DNA of 64,000 nucleotides, taken from NCBI RefSeq assembly GCF_002101965.1, contig NZ_LQQA01000013.1, forward strand, positions 248,001 through 312,000, in the 5' to 3' direction. Positions within the stretch are counted from its first letter, which is position 1; each line of letters starts with the position of its first letter. The notes below the pieces were generated by a model that was given only the letters and a program-made list of their open reading frames with translations, searched no databases and was not told the DNA's origin. The stretch comes from Mycolicibacterium wolinskyi. Lineage in GTDB: Bacteria > Actinomycetota > Actinomycetes > Mycobacteriales > Mycobacteriaceae. A program made the position numbers and the translations under genes. This document shows, piece by piece, positions 45,380 through 54,080 of the stretch.

Positions 45380-48300
45380 CGGGTGACCGCGTCGATGGCC
45401 TTGTAGATCCGCTGTTCGCTCACCGGCCGTGGGGTGCCGAGCTGCTGGGCCCACAGGCTGACGCGCAACTCCTCGATCTGCCAAGCGATCTCGCGGACGT
45501 CGGCGGCTTCGGCCCGCGCCGGCGACAGCGCACGCACCAGATCGTCGTAGGCATCCTCGACGGCGTGCACACGGGCCATCCGCTCACGGTCGGCCGCGAT
45601 CGCGTGCGGCAACCGTTCGAGCCGCCGAGCGGCCGCCGTGACGTACCGGACGAGGTCAGCCAACCGGGCGACACCGGCAATCGTCACAAAACCGTTGGGC
45701 AGCAGCCGGTCCAATTGCGAACGGACATCGGCGACCGCGTCGGCCTGCGCGGTCGGCGGTTTGTCGGGCAGCGCCATACCGACCTCGTGCGCGGCGGCCA
45801 GCACCTTCTCGACGCGGCTCACCGCGGCCTGCGTGGTGGGCCCGAGTTCTTTCGCGGCTCGCTCGACCAGTCCTCTGAACTCCGCCTTCGTCCATACGGG
45901 TTTGCGGATCAGCACATCGGCGGCAGCATCGGCACAGTCGTCGAGCAGTGCGGCGAGCGTCCCATCGGGGTTCGCGTTGAGCGACAGCCTGGCGCGCGTG
46001 CTGAGTCCCCGTTCGATGGCCTTGACCGGCGACGGCGCCGCCAGCCGCAGCAGCCGGCGCAGCCCGGGGCCCATCGCCGCCGCCTGTTCGGCCTGGCTGG
46101 CAAACACCTTGACGTCAACGGCTTTCCCGGTGTCGACGAATGCCGGGTAACCGCGCACGGTGTGCCCGCCGCTGACGTTCTCCACGGTGCGGGGCAACTC
46201 GTCGAGGTCGTCGGGCCACGCCTTGAGGCCCGTACGTTCCAGGTCACCACCCAGTGCGTCGGCGACAGCCTGCGCGACGGGGACCGCCAACTGCTCACGC
46301 AGCACGTCGATGTCCTTACCGCGGGCCACCTCTTTGCCGTCAGTGGATTCGACGGCGAACGTCAACCGCAGATGGTTCGGGATCTTGGTCAGATCGAATG
46401 CGTCGATCGGCACGAGAATGCCGCTGCGCCTGCGGAGTTCGCGCTGCACCTCGTCCAAGAGGGATCCGGCCGACGGATCGAGGTCGGGCAGGATCGCCCG
46501 CGCGGTGTCCGGCGCGGGTACGAAGTTGCGCCGCAGATCTTTCGGCAACGATTTGATCAGCGCGGTGACCAGTTCTTCGCGCATTGCCGGGACCTGCCAC
46601 GCGAAGCCCTCGCCGCCGAGCCGGGCCAGCACGCCCACCGGGACGTGCACGGTCACCCCGTCATCTTCGGCTCCCGGCTCGAAGCGATACGTGAGCGGCA
46701 GTTCGAGATCGCCGGTCTGCCAGGTGTCTGGATGCTCGGCGGCGTCGTCGGTGCGCAGCAGATCGTCGCGGGTGAAGGTCAACAGATCCGGGGTCTTGTG
46801 GCGCTGCTTGCGCCACCAGCCGTCGAAGTGGCGGGCCGACACGATGTCGGCCGGAATTCGCGCGTCGTACAGCGCGTAGATCTCGTCGTCGTCGACCAAC
46901 AGGTCGCGCCGCCGGGCGCGCTCTTCGATCTCTTCGAGTTCTTCCCGCAGTCTTGCGTTGTCGCGGAAGAAGTGGTGGCGCGTCTGCCAATCACCCTCGA
47001 CAAGCGCGTGACGGATGAACAGCTCACGCGACACCACGGGGTCGACCTGTGCGTACCCGACCCGGCGGCGCGGCACGAGCGGCAACCCGTAGAGCGTCAC
47101 TCGCTCGAAGGCCATCACCGCACCGCGTTTGGCGTCCCAGTGCGGTTCGCTGTAGGTGCGCTGCACCAGATGGCCGGCCACCCGCTCGATGGCCTCTGGC
47201 TCGACACGCGCGGCGATCCGGCCGAAGAGCCTGCTGGTCTCGACGAGGTCGGCGACGACGATCCACCGTGGCGGCTTCTTGGTCAGCACCGAGCCGGGCG
47301 CCAAGACGAACTTGGAGTTGCGGGCACCCGTGTAATCCCTTGTCTCGCCTTCGCGTAACCCGACGTGGGAGAGCAGCCCGGCGGTGAGCGCGGCGCGGAT
47401 ACTGGCTGGTTCCGCGGGCTCATCACTCTCGCGGATCCCGATATCGCGGGCGATACTGCGCAGCTGACCGACGAGGTCCTGCCACTCCCTGATGCGCAGG
47501 TAATGCAGGAACTCCTCGCGGCACATCCGCCGGAATGCGCTGCCCGAGAGCTGGTTTCGCTGCTCGCGCAGGTAATTCCAGAGGTTCAGGTAGGAGATGA
47601 AATCGGAGTGTTCGTCGGCGAACCTCGCATGTTTCTGGCGGGCCGCCTCCTCGCGGTCGGTGGGCCGCTCACGCGGGTCCGGGATCGACAGCGCGGCGGC
47701 CAACACGAGCACCTCGCGCACGCAACCTTCGGCGTCGGCCTGCAAGATCATGCGTCCGATACGCGGGTCGAGCGGCAAGCGCGACAGGCGCCGGCCCACA
47801 TCGGTGAGTTCACCGGCCTCGTCGAACGCACCGAGCTCCTGCAGCAGCTGAACGCCGTCACGGATACTGCGTGCGTCCGGCGGATCCAGGAACGGGAAGT
47901 CGGCGATGTCACCGAGCTGCAGTGCGGCCATCTGCAATATGACCGCGGCGAGATTCGTGCGCAGGATCTCCGGATCGGTATAGCGCGGGCGGGATTCGAA
48001 GTCTTCCTCTGAGTACAACCGGATGCACACGCCCGGCGCGGTACGTCCCGACCGGCCCGCCCGTTGCGCCGCCGACGCTTGTGAAATCGGTTCGATCGGT
48101 AGCCGCTGCACCTTGGTGCGGCGGCTGTAGCGCGAGATGCGAGCGGTCCCCGGGTCGACGACATATCGGATACCCGGGACGGTCAGTGAGGTTTCGGCGA
48201 CGTTGGTCGCCAGCACAACCCGCCTGCCGGTGCGGCTCGGCTGGAACACACGCTGCTGCTCGGCGGTGGGCAGCCGGGCGTACAGCGGCAATATCTCGGT

Positions 48301-49260
48301 GTTCCGCAGATCTTTGAGAGCCTCTGCGGTGTCACGGATTTCACGTTCGCCGGACAGGAACACCAGCACATCGCCCGGCGGCTCGGCCTCCAGCTCGCGG
48401 ACCGCGTCGACGATCGCCTCGGTCTGATCGCGTGGCTCCGTGCGGACGATTTCGTGGTCGGGGTCGTCCGGGTCCTCGGTGTCGTCAACGGCAACCGGAA
48501 CTTCCAGGGGCCGATACCGGATCTCGACCGGATAGGTCCGGCCGGACACCTCGACGATCGGTGCGTCGTTGAAGTGGGCCGAGAATCGTTCTGGCTCAAT
48601 AGTTGCCGAAGTGACGATCACCTTGAGGTCGGGGCGCCGCGGCAGCAACTCGCGTAGATAGCCGAGGAGGAAGTCGATGTTGAGGCTGCGCTCGTGGGCC
48701 TCATCGAGGATCAACGTGTCGTAGCGCAGCAGGCGCCGGTCGCGCTGGATCTCGGCGAGCAGGATGCCGTCGGTCATGAGCTTGACGAGCGTGGCGTCGC
48801 TGGCCTGATCGGTGAACCGGACCGTGTAGCCCACGGCCTCCCCGAGCGGCGTGCCGAGCTCGTCGGCGATGCGTTGTGCGACCGTACGGGCCGCGAGCCG
48901 GCGGGGCTGTGTGTGGCCGATCGTGCCGCGGATGCCCCGGCCGAGCTCGAGACAGATCTTGGGCAGCTGCGTCGTCTTGCCGGATCCGGTTGCGCCTGCG
49001 ACGACCACGACCTGGTTCTCGGAGATGGCCTTCGCCAGATCGTCGCGGCGCTCGCTGACCGGCAGGTCCGGATAGGTGATCTTCGGGACGGCCGCCTGCC
49101 GGGTGAGGACGAGAGCCTCGGCCTCGGCGATCTGCTCGGCGATCTTGTCGAGGTTGCCGTCGCGAAGATTCCTCAGCCGGCGACCGAGCCGCGACGCGTC
49201 TCGGAAGGTCAGGCCATCGAGACGCGCACGCAGCTCACGCAGCTCTTGACGGTCCGACAC
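45376..49260 (-). CDS. hrpA: ATP-dependent RNA helicase HrpA
   Basis: The protein has 1294 residues, the usual HrpA length. DEAH helicase motifs: Walker A AGATGSGKTT near residue 90, DEAH in LILDEAHERSLN, SAT in VIVTSATIEPERF, and motif VI QRAGRSGR. HA2 and OB-fold regions follow (PFLDPPDARSIRDGVQLLQELGA), then the HrpA-specific C-terminal extension (DUF3418). Start is taken at GTG 49260 (VSDRQELRELRARL); the TTG at 49287 would add nine residues. HrpA-type helicases act on stalled ribosomes and structured mRNA. It is convergent with the FAH gene and divergent from the second FAH gene. Confidence 0.95.
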   Translation of the reverse strand: MSDRQELRELRARLDGLTFRDASRLGRRLRNLRDGNLDKIAEQIAEAEALVLTRQAAVPKITYPDLPVSERRDDLAKAISENQVVVVAGATGSGKTTQLPKICLELGRGIRGTIGHTQPRRLAARTVAQRIADELGTPLGEAVGYTVRFTDQASDATLVKLMTDGILLAEIQRDRRLLRYDTLILDEAHERSLNIDFLLGYLRELLPRRPDLKVIVTSATIEPERFSAHFNDAPIVEVSGRTYPVEIRYRPLEVPVAVDDTEDPDDPDHEIVRTEPRDQTEAIVDAVRELEAEPPGDVLVFLSGEREIRDTAEALKDLRNTEILPLYARLPTAEQQRVFQPSRTGRRVVLATNVAETSLTVPGIRYVVDPGTARISRYSRRTKVQRLPIEPISQASAAQRAGRSGRTAPGVCIRLYSEEDFESRPRYTDPEILRTNLAAVILQMAALQLGDIADFPFLDPPDARSIRDGVQLLQELGAFDEAGELTDVGRRLSRLPLDPRIGRMILQADAEGCVREVLVLAAALSIPDPRERPTDREEAARQKHARFADEHSDFISYLNLWNYLREQRNQLSGSAFRRMCREEFLHYLRIREWQDLVGQLRSIARDIGIRESDEPAEPASIRAALTAGLLSHVGLREGETRDYTGARNSKFVLAPGSVLTKKPPRWIVVADLVETSRLFGRIAARVEPEAIERVAGHLVQRTYSEPHWDAKRGAVMAFERVTLYGLPLVPRRRVGYAQVDPVVSRELFIRHALVEGDWQTRHHFFRDNARLREELEEIEERARRRDLLVDDDEIYALYDARIPADIVSARHFDGWWRKQRHKTPDLLTFTRDDLLRTDDAAEHPDTWQTGDLELPLTYRFEPGAEDDGVTVHVPVGVLARLGGEGFAWQVPAMREELVTALIKSLPKDLRRNFVPAPDTARAILPDLDPSAGSLLDEVQRELRRRSGILVPIDAFDLTKIPNHLRLTFAVESTDGKEVARGKDIDVLREQLAVPVAQAVADALGGDLERTGLKAWPDDLDELPRTVENVSGGHTVRGYPAFVDTGKAVDVKVFASQAEQAAAMGPGLRRLLRLAAPSPVKAIERGLSTRARLSLNANPDGTLAALLDDCADAAADVLIRKPVWTKAEFRGLVERAAKELGPTTQAAVSRVEKVLAAAHEVGMALPDKPPTAQADAVADVRSQLDRLLPNGFVTIAGVARLADLVRYVTAAARRLERLPHAIAADRERMARVHAVEDAYDDLVRALSPARAEAADVREIAWQIEELRVSLWAQQLGTPRPVSEQRIYKAIDAVTR

Positions 49261-49319
49261 TGGAACCAGGATAGGCGACCGCAGCAACCCGATTTTTCGC
49301 CGAGCACGGGACCGGCAAG

Positions 49320-50027
49320 ATGGTCACCGTGACCGAGTTCGTGATAGCTCCACCACCGCAGGCGTCACTGCCCGTGAGCACCGGCCCGGAGCGGTTCCCG
49401 ATCCGGCGGGTGTTCTGCGTCGGCCGCAACTACGCCGCCCACGCCCGGGAAATGGGCAAAGACCCCGACCGTGAGCCGCCGTTCTTCTTCATGAAGCCGG
49501 CCGACGCCGTGATCGACGCCGCGGGCACCGTGCCCTACCCGTCGCTGACTTCGTCGTTTCACCATGAGATCGAGCTCGTCGTTGCGCTCGGAGCGGGTGG
49601 GCGCGACGTCGCACCGGCCGATGCGCTGAACCTGGTCTGGGGTTATGGCGTCGGCGTCGACCTGACCCGTCGGGATCTGCAGGACGAGGCCAAGAAGCTC
49701 AGCCGGCCATGGGACTGGTCGAAGGGTTTCGACGCGTCGGCGCCGTGCACCCCGATCCATCCGGTCGCCGCCGTCGGCCACCCCGACAGCGGCGAGATCT
49801 GGCTGCGCGTCAACGGTGACCTCAAGCAGCAGGGTGACCTCAAGGACCTGATCTGGTCGGTGCCCGAGGTCATCAGCGCCATCTCGGCGGCCGTGGACCT
49901 CGCGCCCGGCGACCTGATCTTCAGCGGGACGCCCGCAGGCGTTGGCGCGATGCAGCCCGGCGACGTGGTGTCCGGCGGCGTCGCGGGCGTCGCGGAATTC
50001 GAGTTCACGATCGGTCAGCCGAAATAG
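49320..50027 (+). CDS. FAH-family hydrolase (fumarylpyruvate-hydrolase-like)
   Basis: The protein has 235 residues. FCVGRNYAAHAREMGKDPDREPPFFFMKPADAV, the metal ligands in SFHHEIELVVAL, WGYGVGVDLTRRDLQDEAKK, and PGDLIFSGTPAGVGAMQPGDVV are hallmarks of the FahA/NagK/YcgM type. The full-length agreement suggests hydrolysis of fumarylpyruvate or a similar acylpyruvate at the end of gentisate-type pathways. No ring-cleavage dioxygenase is in the window, so the pathway is not confirmed. Start ATG 49320; GTG 49326 is possible. It is divergent from hrpA. Confidence 0.88.
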   Translation: MVTVTEFVIAPPPQASLPVSTGPERFPIRRVFCVGRNYAAHAREMGKDPDREPPFFFMKPADAVIDAAGTVPYPSLTSSFHHEIELVVALGAGGRDVAPADALNLVWGYGVGVDLTRRDLQDEAKKLSRPWDWSKGFDASAPCTPIHPVAAVGHPDSGEIWLRVNGDLKQQGDLKDLIWSVPEVISAISAAVDLAPGDLIFSGTPAGVGAMQPGDVVSGGVAGVAEFEFTIGQPK

Positions 50028-50102
50028 CGTAGATGCTCGATACCGCCGTACACCATCACGCGTCGACGCTTCACGTCGGTGCAAGTGGTCGCGGCTTAAG
50101 GC

Positions 50103-50717
50103 TTACCGCGGCGATGGGCGAACAGTCGCCCGGATGCCGGCGAGCACGACGTCGACGATGCGCTCGGCGTCCGCGCGGGTGAATGGGCGCAGTCCGCGGT
50201 TGACGATGAGATGCACTGGGCCGGAGATCATCTCGCCGAGGAACGCGCTGTCGACCGGTGGCAGTTCGCCGCGGTCGACGGCGGTGTCGACGCGTTGACG
50301 CATCGCGGCAACGCGTTCGTCGAGAATTCTGGACAGGACCTGAACCGTGGAGCGTTCGCGCGCGGGCTGGATGACCTGTTCGAGCGTCCGGCCGAACGGC
50401 GTTTCGAGACCCCCGGCCAGCGCCACCAGAAAGTCGACCAGATCCCGGTGGATGTCGCCGGTATCGGCGACCGACGCGAGATCTTCGGCATAACGCAGCA
50501 GGGCTTCGACCACCAATTCCTCGCGGTCGGGCCAGTTGCGATAAACGCTGGCCTTGTGCACGCCGGCGGCCTCGGCGACCTCCTCGTAGCGGAAGCCCGC
50601 GATGCCGTCACGCGCGACGAGCTCTGCCGTCGCGGCGAGAATCTGCGCTCTCACACGCGCATTGCGTCCGCCGGGGCGCCGCGTGGGCGGCCGGTCACCA
50701 GTCCCGTCGTCCATCAC
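50103..50717 (-). CDS. TetR-family regulator of an MFS exporter
   Basis: The protein has 204 residues. A Pro/Arg-rich arm precedes an HTH YEEVAEAAGVHKASVYRNWPDREELVVEALL. The C-terminal part is of the TetR_C_33/AcrR-like kind. It is divergent from the MFS gene at 50847 with a perfect palindrome between them, the standard layout of a TetR-controlled drug exporter. The ATG at 50717 is used; the adjacent ATG at 50714 is equally possible. Confidence 0.9.
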   Translation of the reverse strand: MMDDGTGDRPPTRRPGGRNARVRAQILAATAELVARDGIAGFRYEEVAEAAGVHKASVYRNWPDREELVVEALLRYAEDLASVADTGDIHRDLVDFLVALAGGLETPFGRTLEQVIQPARERSTVQVLSRILDERVAAMRQRVDTAVDRGELPPVDSAFLGEMISGPVHLIVNRGLRPFTRADAERIVDVVLAGIRATVRPSPR

Positions 50718-50793
50718 CGCTCACCTCCTGCCCGGGTGCCGATTCTCGCCAGGCGCGCCATTGCCATGCAAGGCGCCGCAAAGTACCGTACCT

Positions 50794-50814
50794 AAAGCGA
50801 CTGACTGTCGCTTT
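50794..50814. promoter_or_regulatory. Palindromic operator and -10 of the MFS gene
   Basis: AAAGCGAC and GTCGCTTT are perfect inverted 8-base arms with a TGACT spacer. A -10-like TAATCT follows directly at 50815-50820, so a bound TetR would cover the MFS promoter. Confidence 0.72.
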
Positions 50815-50846
50815 TAATCTTCCCCCTCCGACCAGACGAGTGCGTA

Positions 50847-52271
50847 GTGAAAGACACCCTGGAAACCGCCATCCACACCCAAGAGCATCGCTGGAGCACG
50901 CGCCTCGTCCTCTGGGCGGCCGTGCTGACCCTGGCCAACGTCCTGGCCGATGTCGTCATCGGCTCGCCGATGATGGTGCTGCCCCAATTGCTCGACCACT
51001 TCGACACCGATCAGGCCGCGTGGCTGAATGCCAGCGCGATGCTGGCCGGAGCCATCTGGTCGCCGTTGCTCGCGAAGACTTCTGACATCTTCGGCAAACG
51101 CCGGATACTCGTCGCCACACTGCTTCTCGCGTGCGTTGGAGCGCTCGTCTGCCTTGTTGCGCCGAATGTCTGGATTTTCCTGGCGGGACGTTTTCTCCAG
51201 GGCGCCGCGTTCGCCGCAGTCTTCCTCACGGTGGCACTCACCCGCCAAATCTGCAGCCCCGCAGTGGCGATGGCGGTGGTCGGACTCCTGACGTCCGGCT
51301 CGTCGCTCGTCGGAATCCTCGAACCGTTCCTGATGAAACCGATCATCGACTCGTTCGGCTACCGGAGCGTGTTCGTCGCCGCAGCGCTGCTCGCCGCGGT
51401 TTCCGCGCTGTGCGTGCGCACCCTGATCCCCGAGTCTCCGGTCCGCGGTACCGGCCGGATCGACGTGATCGGCGCCTTCCTGCTTGGCGGCGGGCTCGGC
51501 GCGGTGCTCGCCTACATCACCCTCGGACGGGATTACGGCTGGTTGTCGAGTGCCTTGCTCACGCTTCTCGTGGCCGGCCTTGCCGCGCTGGTGGGTTGGA
51601 CGTATCTCGCGCTGCGGGTCGACGAACCCGTCATCGACATCGGATCTCTCAGCCGACCGATTCTGTTGACGCTCTTGGCCTTGGGCCTCGCGGCGGGCGC
51701 CTTCCGGAGCATGCTCCAGCTGACGGCGATCATCGCCCAGGTGCCCGGCGACCTTGGCCTGGGATACGGCCTCGGCGATGGCGAGACGATCGCGATACTG
51801 CTCGCCACACCAAATCTCGGCATTGTCGTCGGCGGGGTGGGCGCCGGGTGGATCGCCGGGCGGACGGGCCCCGCGCTGCCGTTGCTCGGCGGCATTGTCA
51901 TTGGGGCAGTGGCGACCTCGGCGATGGTGGCGGGCGTGTCAGTGCTCCCGCTCGCGATCGTGTGCGGCGCCATGCTGGGTATCGCCGCTGGCGCGATCGG
52001 CGCTTCCGGCTACAACCTGGCGGTCGGCGCCGAACCGCCCGAACGGCAGGGCACGGTCGCGGGCCTGGTGTCGGTCGTGCTCGCCCTCGGCTCGGTGGTC
52101 TTCAACGTGGCCGGCGGCGAAGTGCTCAAAGCCACGCAAATTCCCGGTATTTCTGCCGCAGGCGCTCCGGTGAGCACGGCGACCGGCGTGTATCTCTACG
52201 TCGCGGTGGCGGCGGCGTTCTTCATCCTCGCGACGGTGCCGGCGACCATGCTGGTGCGCAATCGCGTCTAG
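50847..52271 (+). CDS. MFS transporter (multidrug-type exporter)
   Basis: The protein has 474 residues and about 14 hydrophobic helices, as in the DHA2 class. The inter-helix motif between helices 2 and 3 appears as KTSDIFGKRRIL near residue 75, and the first helix begins at WSTRLVLWAAVLTLANVLADV. The motif C region GSSLVGILEPFLMKPI is degenerate relative to typical drug antiporters. The substrate is unknown. Start GTG 50847 (VKDTLETAIHTQ). It is divergent from, and probably repressed by, the adjacent TetR through the operator at 50794-50814. It is convergent with the MTHFR gene. Confidence 0.9.
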   Translation: MKDTLETAIHTQEHRWSTRLVLWAAVLTLANVLADVVIGSPMMVLPQLLDHFDTDQAAWLNASAMLAGAIWSPLLAKTSDIFGKRRILVATLLLACVGALVCLVAPNVWIFLAGRFLQGAAFAAVFLTVALTRQICSPAVAMAVVGLLTSGSSLVGILEPFLMKPIIDSFGYRSVFVAAALLAAVSALCVRTLIPESPVRGTGRIDVIGAFLLGGGLGAVLAYITLGRDYGWLSSALLTLLVAGLAALVGWTYLALRVDEPVIDIGSLSRPILLTLLALGLAAGAFRSMLQLTAIIAQVPGDLGLGYGLGDGETIAILLATPNLGIVVGGVGAGWIAGRTGPALPLLGGIVIGAVATSAMVAGVSVLPLAIVCGAMLGIAAGAIGASGYNLAVGAEPPERQGTVAGLVSVVLALGSVVFNVAGGEVLKATQIPGISAAGAPVSTATGVYLYVAVAAAFFILATVPATMLVRNRV

Positions 52272-53176
52272 CTCCGGTCGGGCGACCAGTACTCCAGCAT
52301 CTCGGCGAATGTGTCGAACGCGGGCTTGGACACGCCGTAGGCCGCCTCGAAGTGGATGCTCAGCGGGAAGCCCAAACCGGCGACGCCGTCGATCACGCGC
52401 TTGTACAGGTCGAGCATCAGCTTGCGCTTCTCGCCCGGTTCGAGTTCGGCCAGCCGGGTGACGAATTCCTGCTCGGCGGCGACGGCCTCGTTGCCCGGGT
52501 CCTGGATGAGCCAGTTGATGAGCCCGACCTTCGACTCCATCTTCGGGACGAATCCGAAGGACAGCAGGATCTCGGGGCGGTGGTCGGTGGTCTTGGCGAA
52601 TTCCGTCAGAAAGCCCACGATCGCGTCGGAGTACAGCAGCTGCGTCATGCCGTACGTGGCGCCCTGGTCGCACTTGAAGTTAAACCGGCCCTGTTCGCCG
52701 TCGCGCGTGGGAATCAGGATCGCACCGCGGTTGGGTACCAAGTCCTCGTAGATCGACAGCGCGTCGGTGGGTGCGACGCCTTCGCCCTCGCCGTCCTTCA
52801 TCGTCCGCGGCACGCCGACGAACGCGATGCCGTCGAAGCCCGCGCCGCTGAGGGCGGTCAGCCGCTGCCGCAGTGCCGTCTCATCCAGGAAGGACGTCAC
52901 CTGGGTGCACAGCCCCCGCAGGCCGGGCATTTCGGGTTTGAGGATCGACCAGTAGTCGAGGACGTCCATCCTCGGCTTCATCTCGATCGGACGGTCGTCG
53001 TCCTCGTCGATCATCCCGGGGATCATCACGTAGCGGATCCGGCCCTCGATGCCCGCCTCGGCGGACAGTGCGAGAACCTTGTGGGCTTCGTCGACGGCGT
53101 ACTGTGCGCCCCGTTCCAGGGTCGGTGGCACGAGTTCCAGCGCGATGGTGTTCAGGGGCACCTGCTTGCTCCACAT
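52268..53176 (-). CDS. Mycobacterial-type methylenetetrahydrofolate reductase (Rv2172c-like)
   Basis: The protein has 302 residues. It closely follows Rv2172c: LNTIALELVPPTLERG, VMIPGMIDEDDDRPIEMKPRMDVLDYW, LCTQVTSFLDETALRQRL, GIAFVGVPRTMKDGEG, ILIPTRDGEQGRFNFKC and GATYGMTQLLYSDAIVGFL. This non-canonical MTHFR group lacks the classical MetF sequence but forms 5-methyl-THF for methionine synthesis. Start ATG 53176 (MWSKQVPLNTIALEL) is chosen because the conserved part begins there; an upstream frame to 53248 has no ribosome site. It is divergent from the hydrolase gene and convergent with the MFS gene. Confidence 0.88.
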   Translation of the reverse strand: MWSKQVPLNTIALELVPPTLERGAQYAVDEAHKVLALSAEAGIEGRIRYVMIPGMIDEDDDRPIEMKPRMDVLDYWSILKPEMPGLRGLCTQVTSFLDETALRQRLTALSGAGFDGIAFVGVPRTMKDGEGEGVAPTDALSIYEDLVPNRGAILIPTRDGEQGRFNFKCDQGATYGMTQLLYSDAIVGFLTEFAKTTDHRPEILLSFGFVPKMESKVGLINWLIQDPGNEAVAAEQEFVTRLAELEPGEKRKLMLDLYKRVIDGVAGLGFPLSIHFEAAYGVSKPAFDTFAEMLEYWSPDRS

Positions 53177-53318
53177 CTCATGACGTACCAACACGGCGGT
53201 GCGGGCGACATTGCCCGTTGGGCCTGCGCCCACCATCCGCCGGACCAATCCACCCTACGGACCCACCCTGGCAGTGCGGTCAGCCACGTCCGGATAGCAG
53301 CCGTGGTAAACCTCCCCC

Positions 53319-54080
53319 ATGGCTGAACGTGTCTCCTTCCCCAGCTCCACCGGCCCGATGCTGGCGGGGTCGATCGACCTGCCCGAGGGCCCGGTGCGGG
53401 GCTGGGGCGTGTTCTCGCACGGTTTCACGCTGGGCAAGAACTCGCCGGCGGCGTCGCGCATCTGCAAGCAATTGGCCAGTGACGGTATCGGGATGTTGCG
53501 GTTCGACGCGCTGGGCCTCGGGGAGTCGGAGGGCGACTGGGGCGACGGCTCGTTCACCCACAAGGTCGACGACATCATCGAGGCCTGCAAGTTCATGACC
53601 GAGCGCGGCACGCCCGCCGACATCCTGATCGGGCACTCGTTCGGCGGCGCCGCGGTCTTGGCCGCGGCCCGGCAGGCCCCCGGTGTGCGGGCCGTCGTGA
53701 CCGTGGGCGCGCCGATCGACCCGGTGCACGTCGAGCACCAGTACGACGCGTGCCTTGAGCAGGTGTTCGCCGAGGGCAGCGGCCAGTGGATGGTCGGCGG
53801 GCGCACCCTGACGCTCAAACGGGCGTTCGTCGAGGATGTCCGCGCCGCGCATCTCCACGACAAGATCAAGGCCTTGAAGATGCCGCTGCTGATCCTGCAC
53901 TCGCCGACCGACAACACCGTCGGCATCGAGAACGCGAGCGCGATCTTCCGCACCGCGCGCCACCCCCGCAGCTTCGTGTCGCTGGAGGGCTCCGAGCATC
54001 TGCTCACCGGGCCCGGGCAGGCGCACCGGGCCGGCCGCATCATCGGCGCCTGGGCCGACGCCTATCTCGGCGAGCGTTAG
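53319..54080 (+). CDS. Alpha/beta-hydrolase (BAAT/acyl-CoA thioester or dienelactone-like)
   Basis: A 253-residue cytoplasmic hydrolase. VRGWGVFSHGFTLGKNSPAASRIC carries the oxyanion loop, LIGHSFGGAAVL the nucleophile Ser near 110, LILHSPTDNTVG the acid, and GSEHLLTGPG the His. Such proteins are often fused or neighbouring to OsmC proteins in other bacteria, but none is seen here. The substrate is unknown. It is convergent with fprA, overlapping by 4 bases. Confidence 0.86.
   Translation: MAERVSFPSSTGPMLAGSIDLPEGPVRGWGVFSHGFTLGKNSPAASRICKQLASDGIGMLRFDALGLGESEGDWGDGSFTHKVDDIIEACKFMTERGTPADILIGHSFGGAAVLAAARQAPGVRAVVTVGAPIDPVHVEHQYDACLEQVFAEGSGQWMVGGRTLTLKRAFVEDVRAAHLHDKIKALKMPLLILHSPTDNTVGIENASAIFRTARHPRSFVSLEGSEHLLTGPGQAHRAGRIIGAWADAYLGER

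Noticed and set aside
45565..47358. 597-codon plus-strand frame antisense to hrpA
   Set aside because: It lies wholly opposite a well-supported helicase gene, has no domain pattern and is rich in Arg, Gly and Gln from codon shadowing.
50028..50102. CGCGG...CCGCG hairpin as a terminator between the FAH and tetR genes
   Set aside because: The stem is short and has no T-run on either strand, so termination there is not supported.
51131..53326. 731-codon plus-strand frame across the MFS and MTHFR genes
   Set aside because: It is out of frame with the MFS gene and antisense to MTHFR; both real genes are supported by family motifs.
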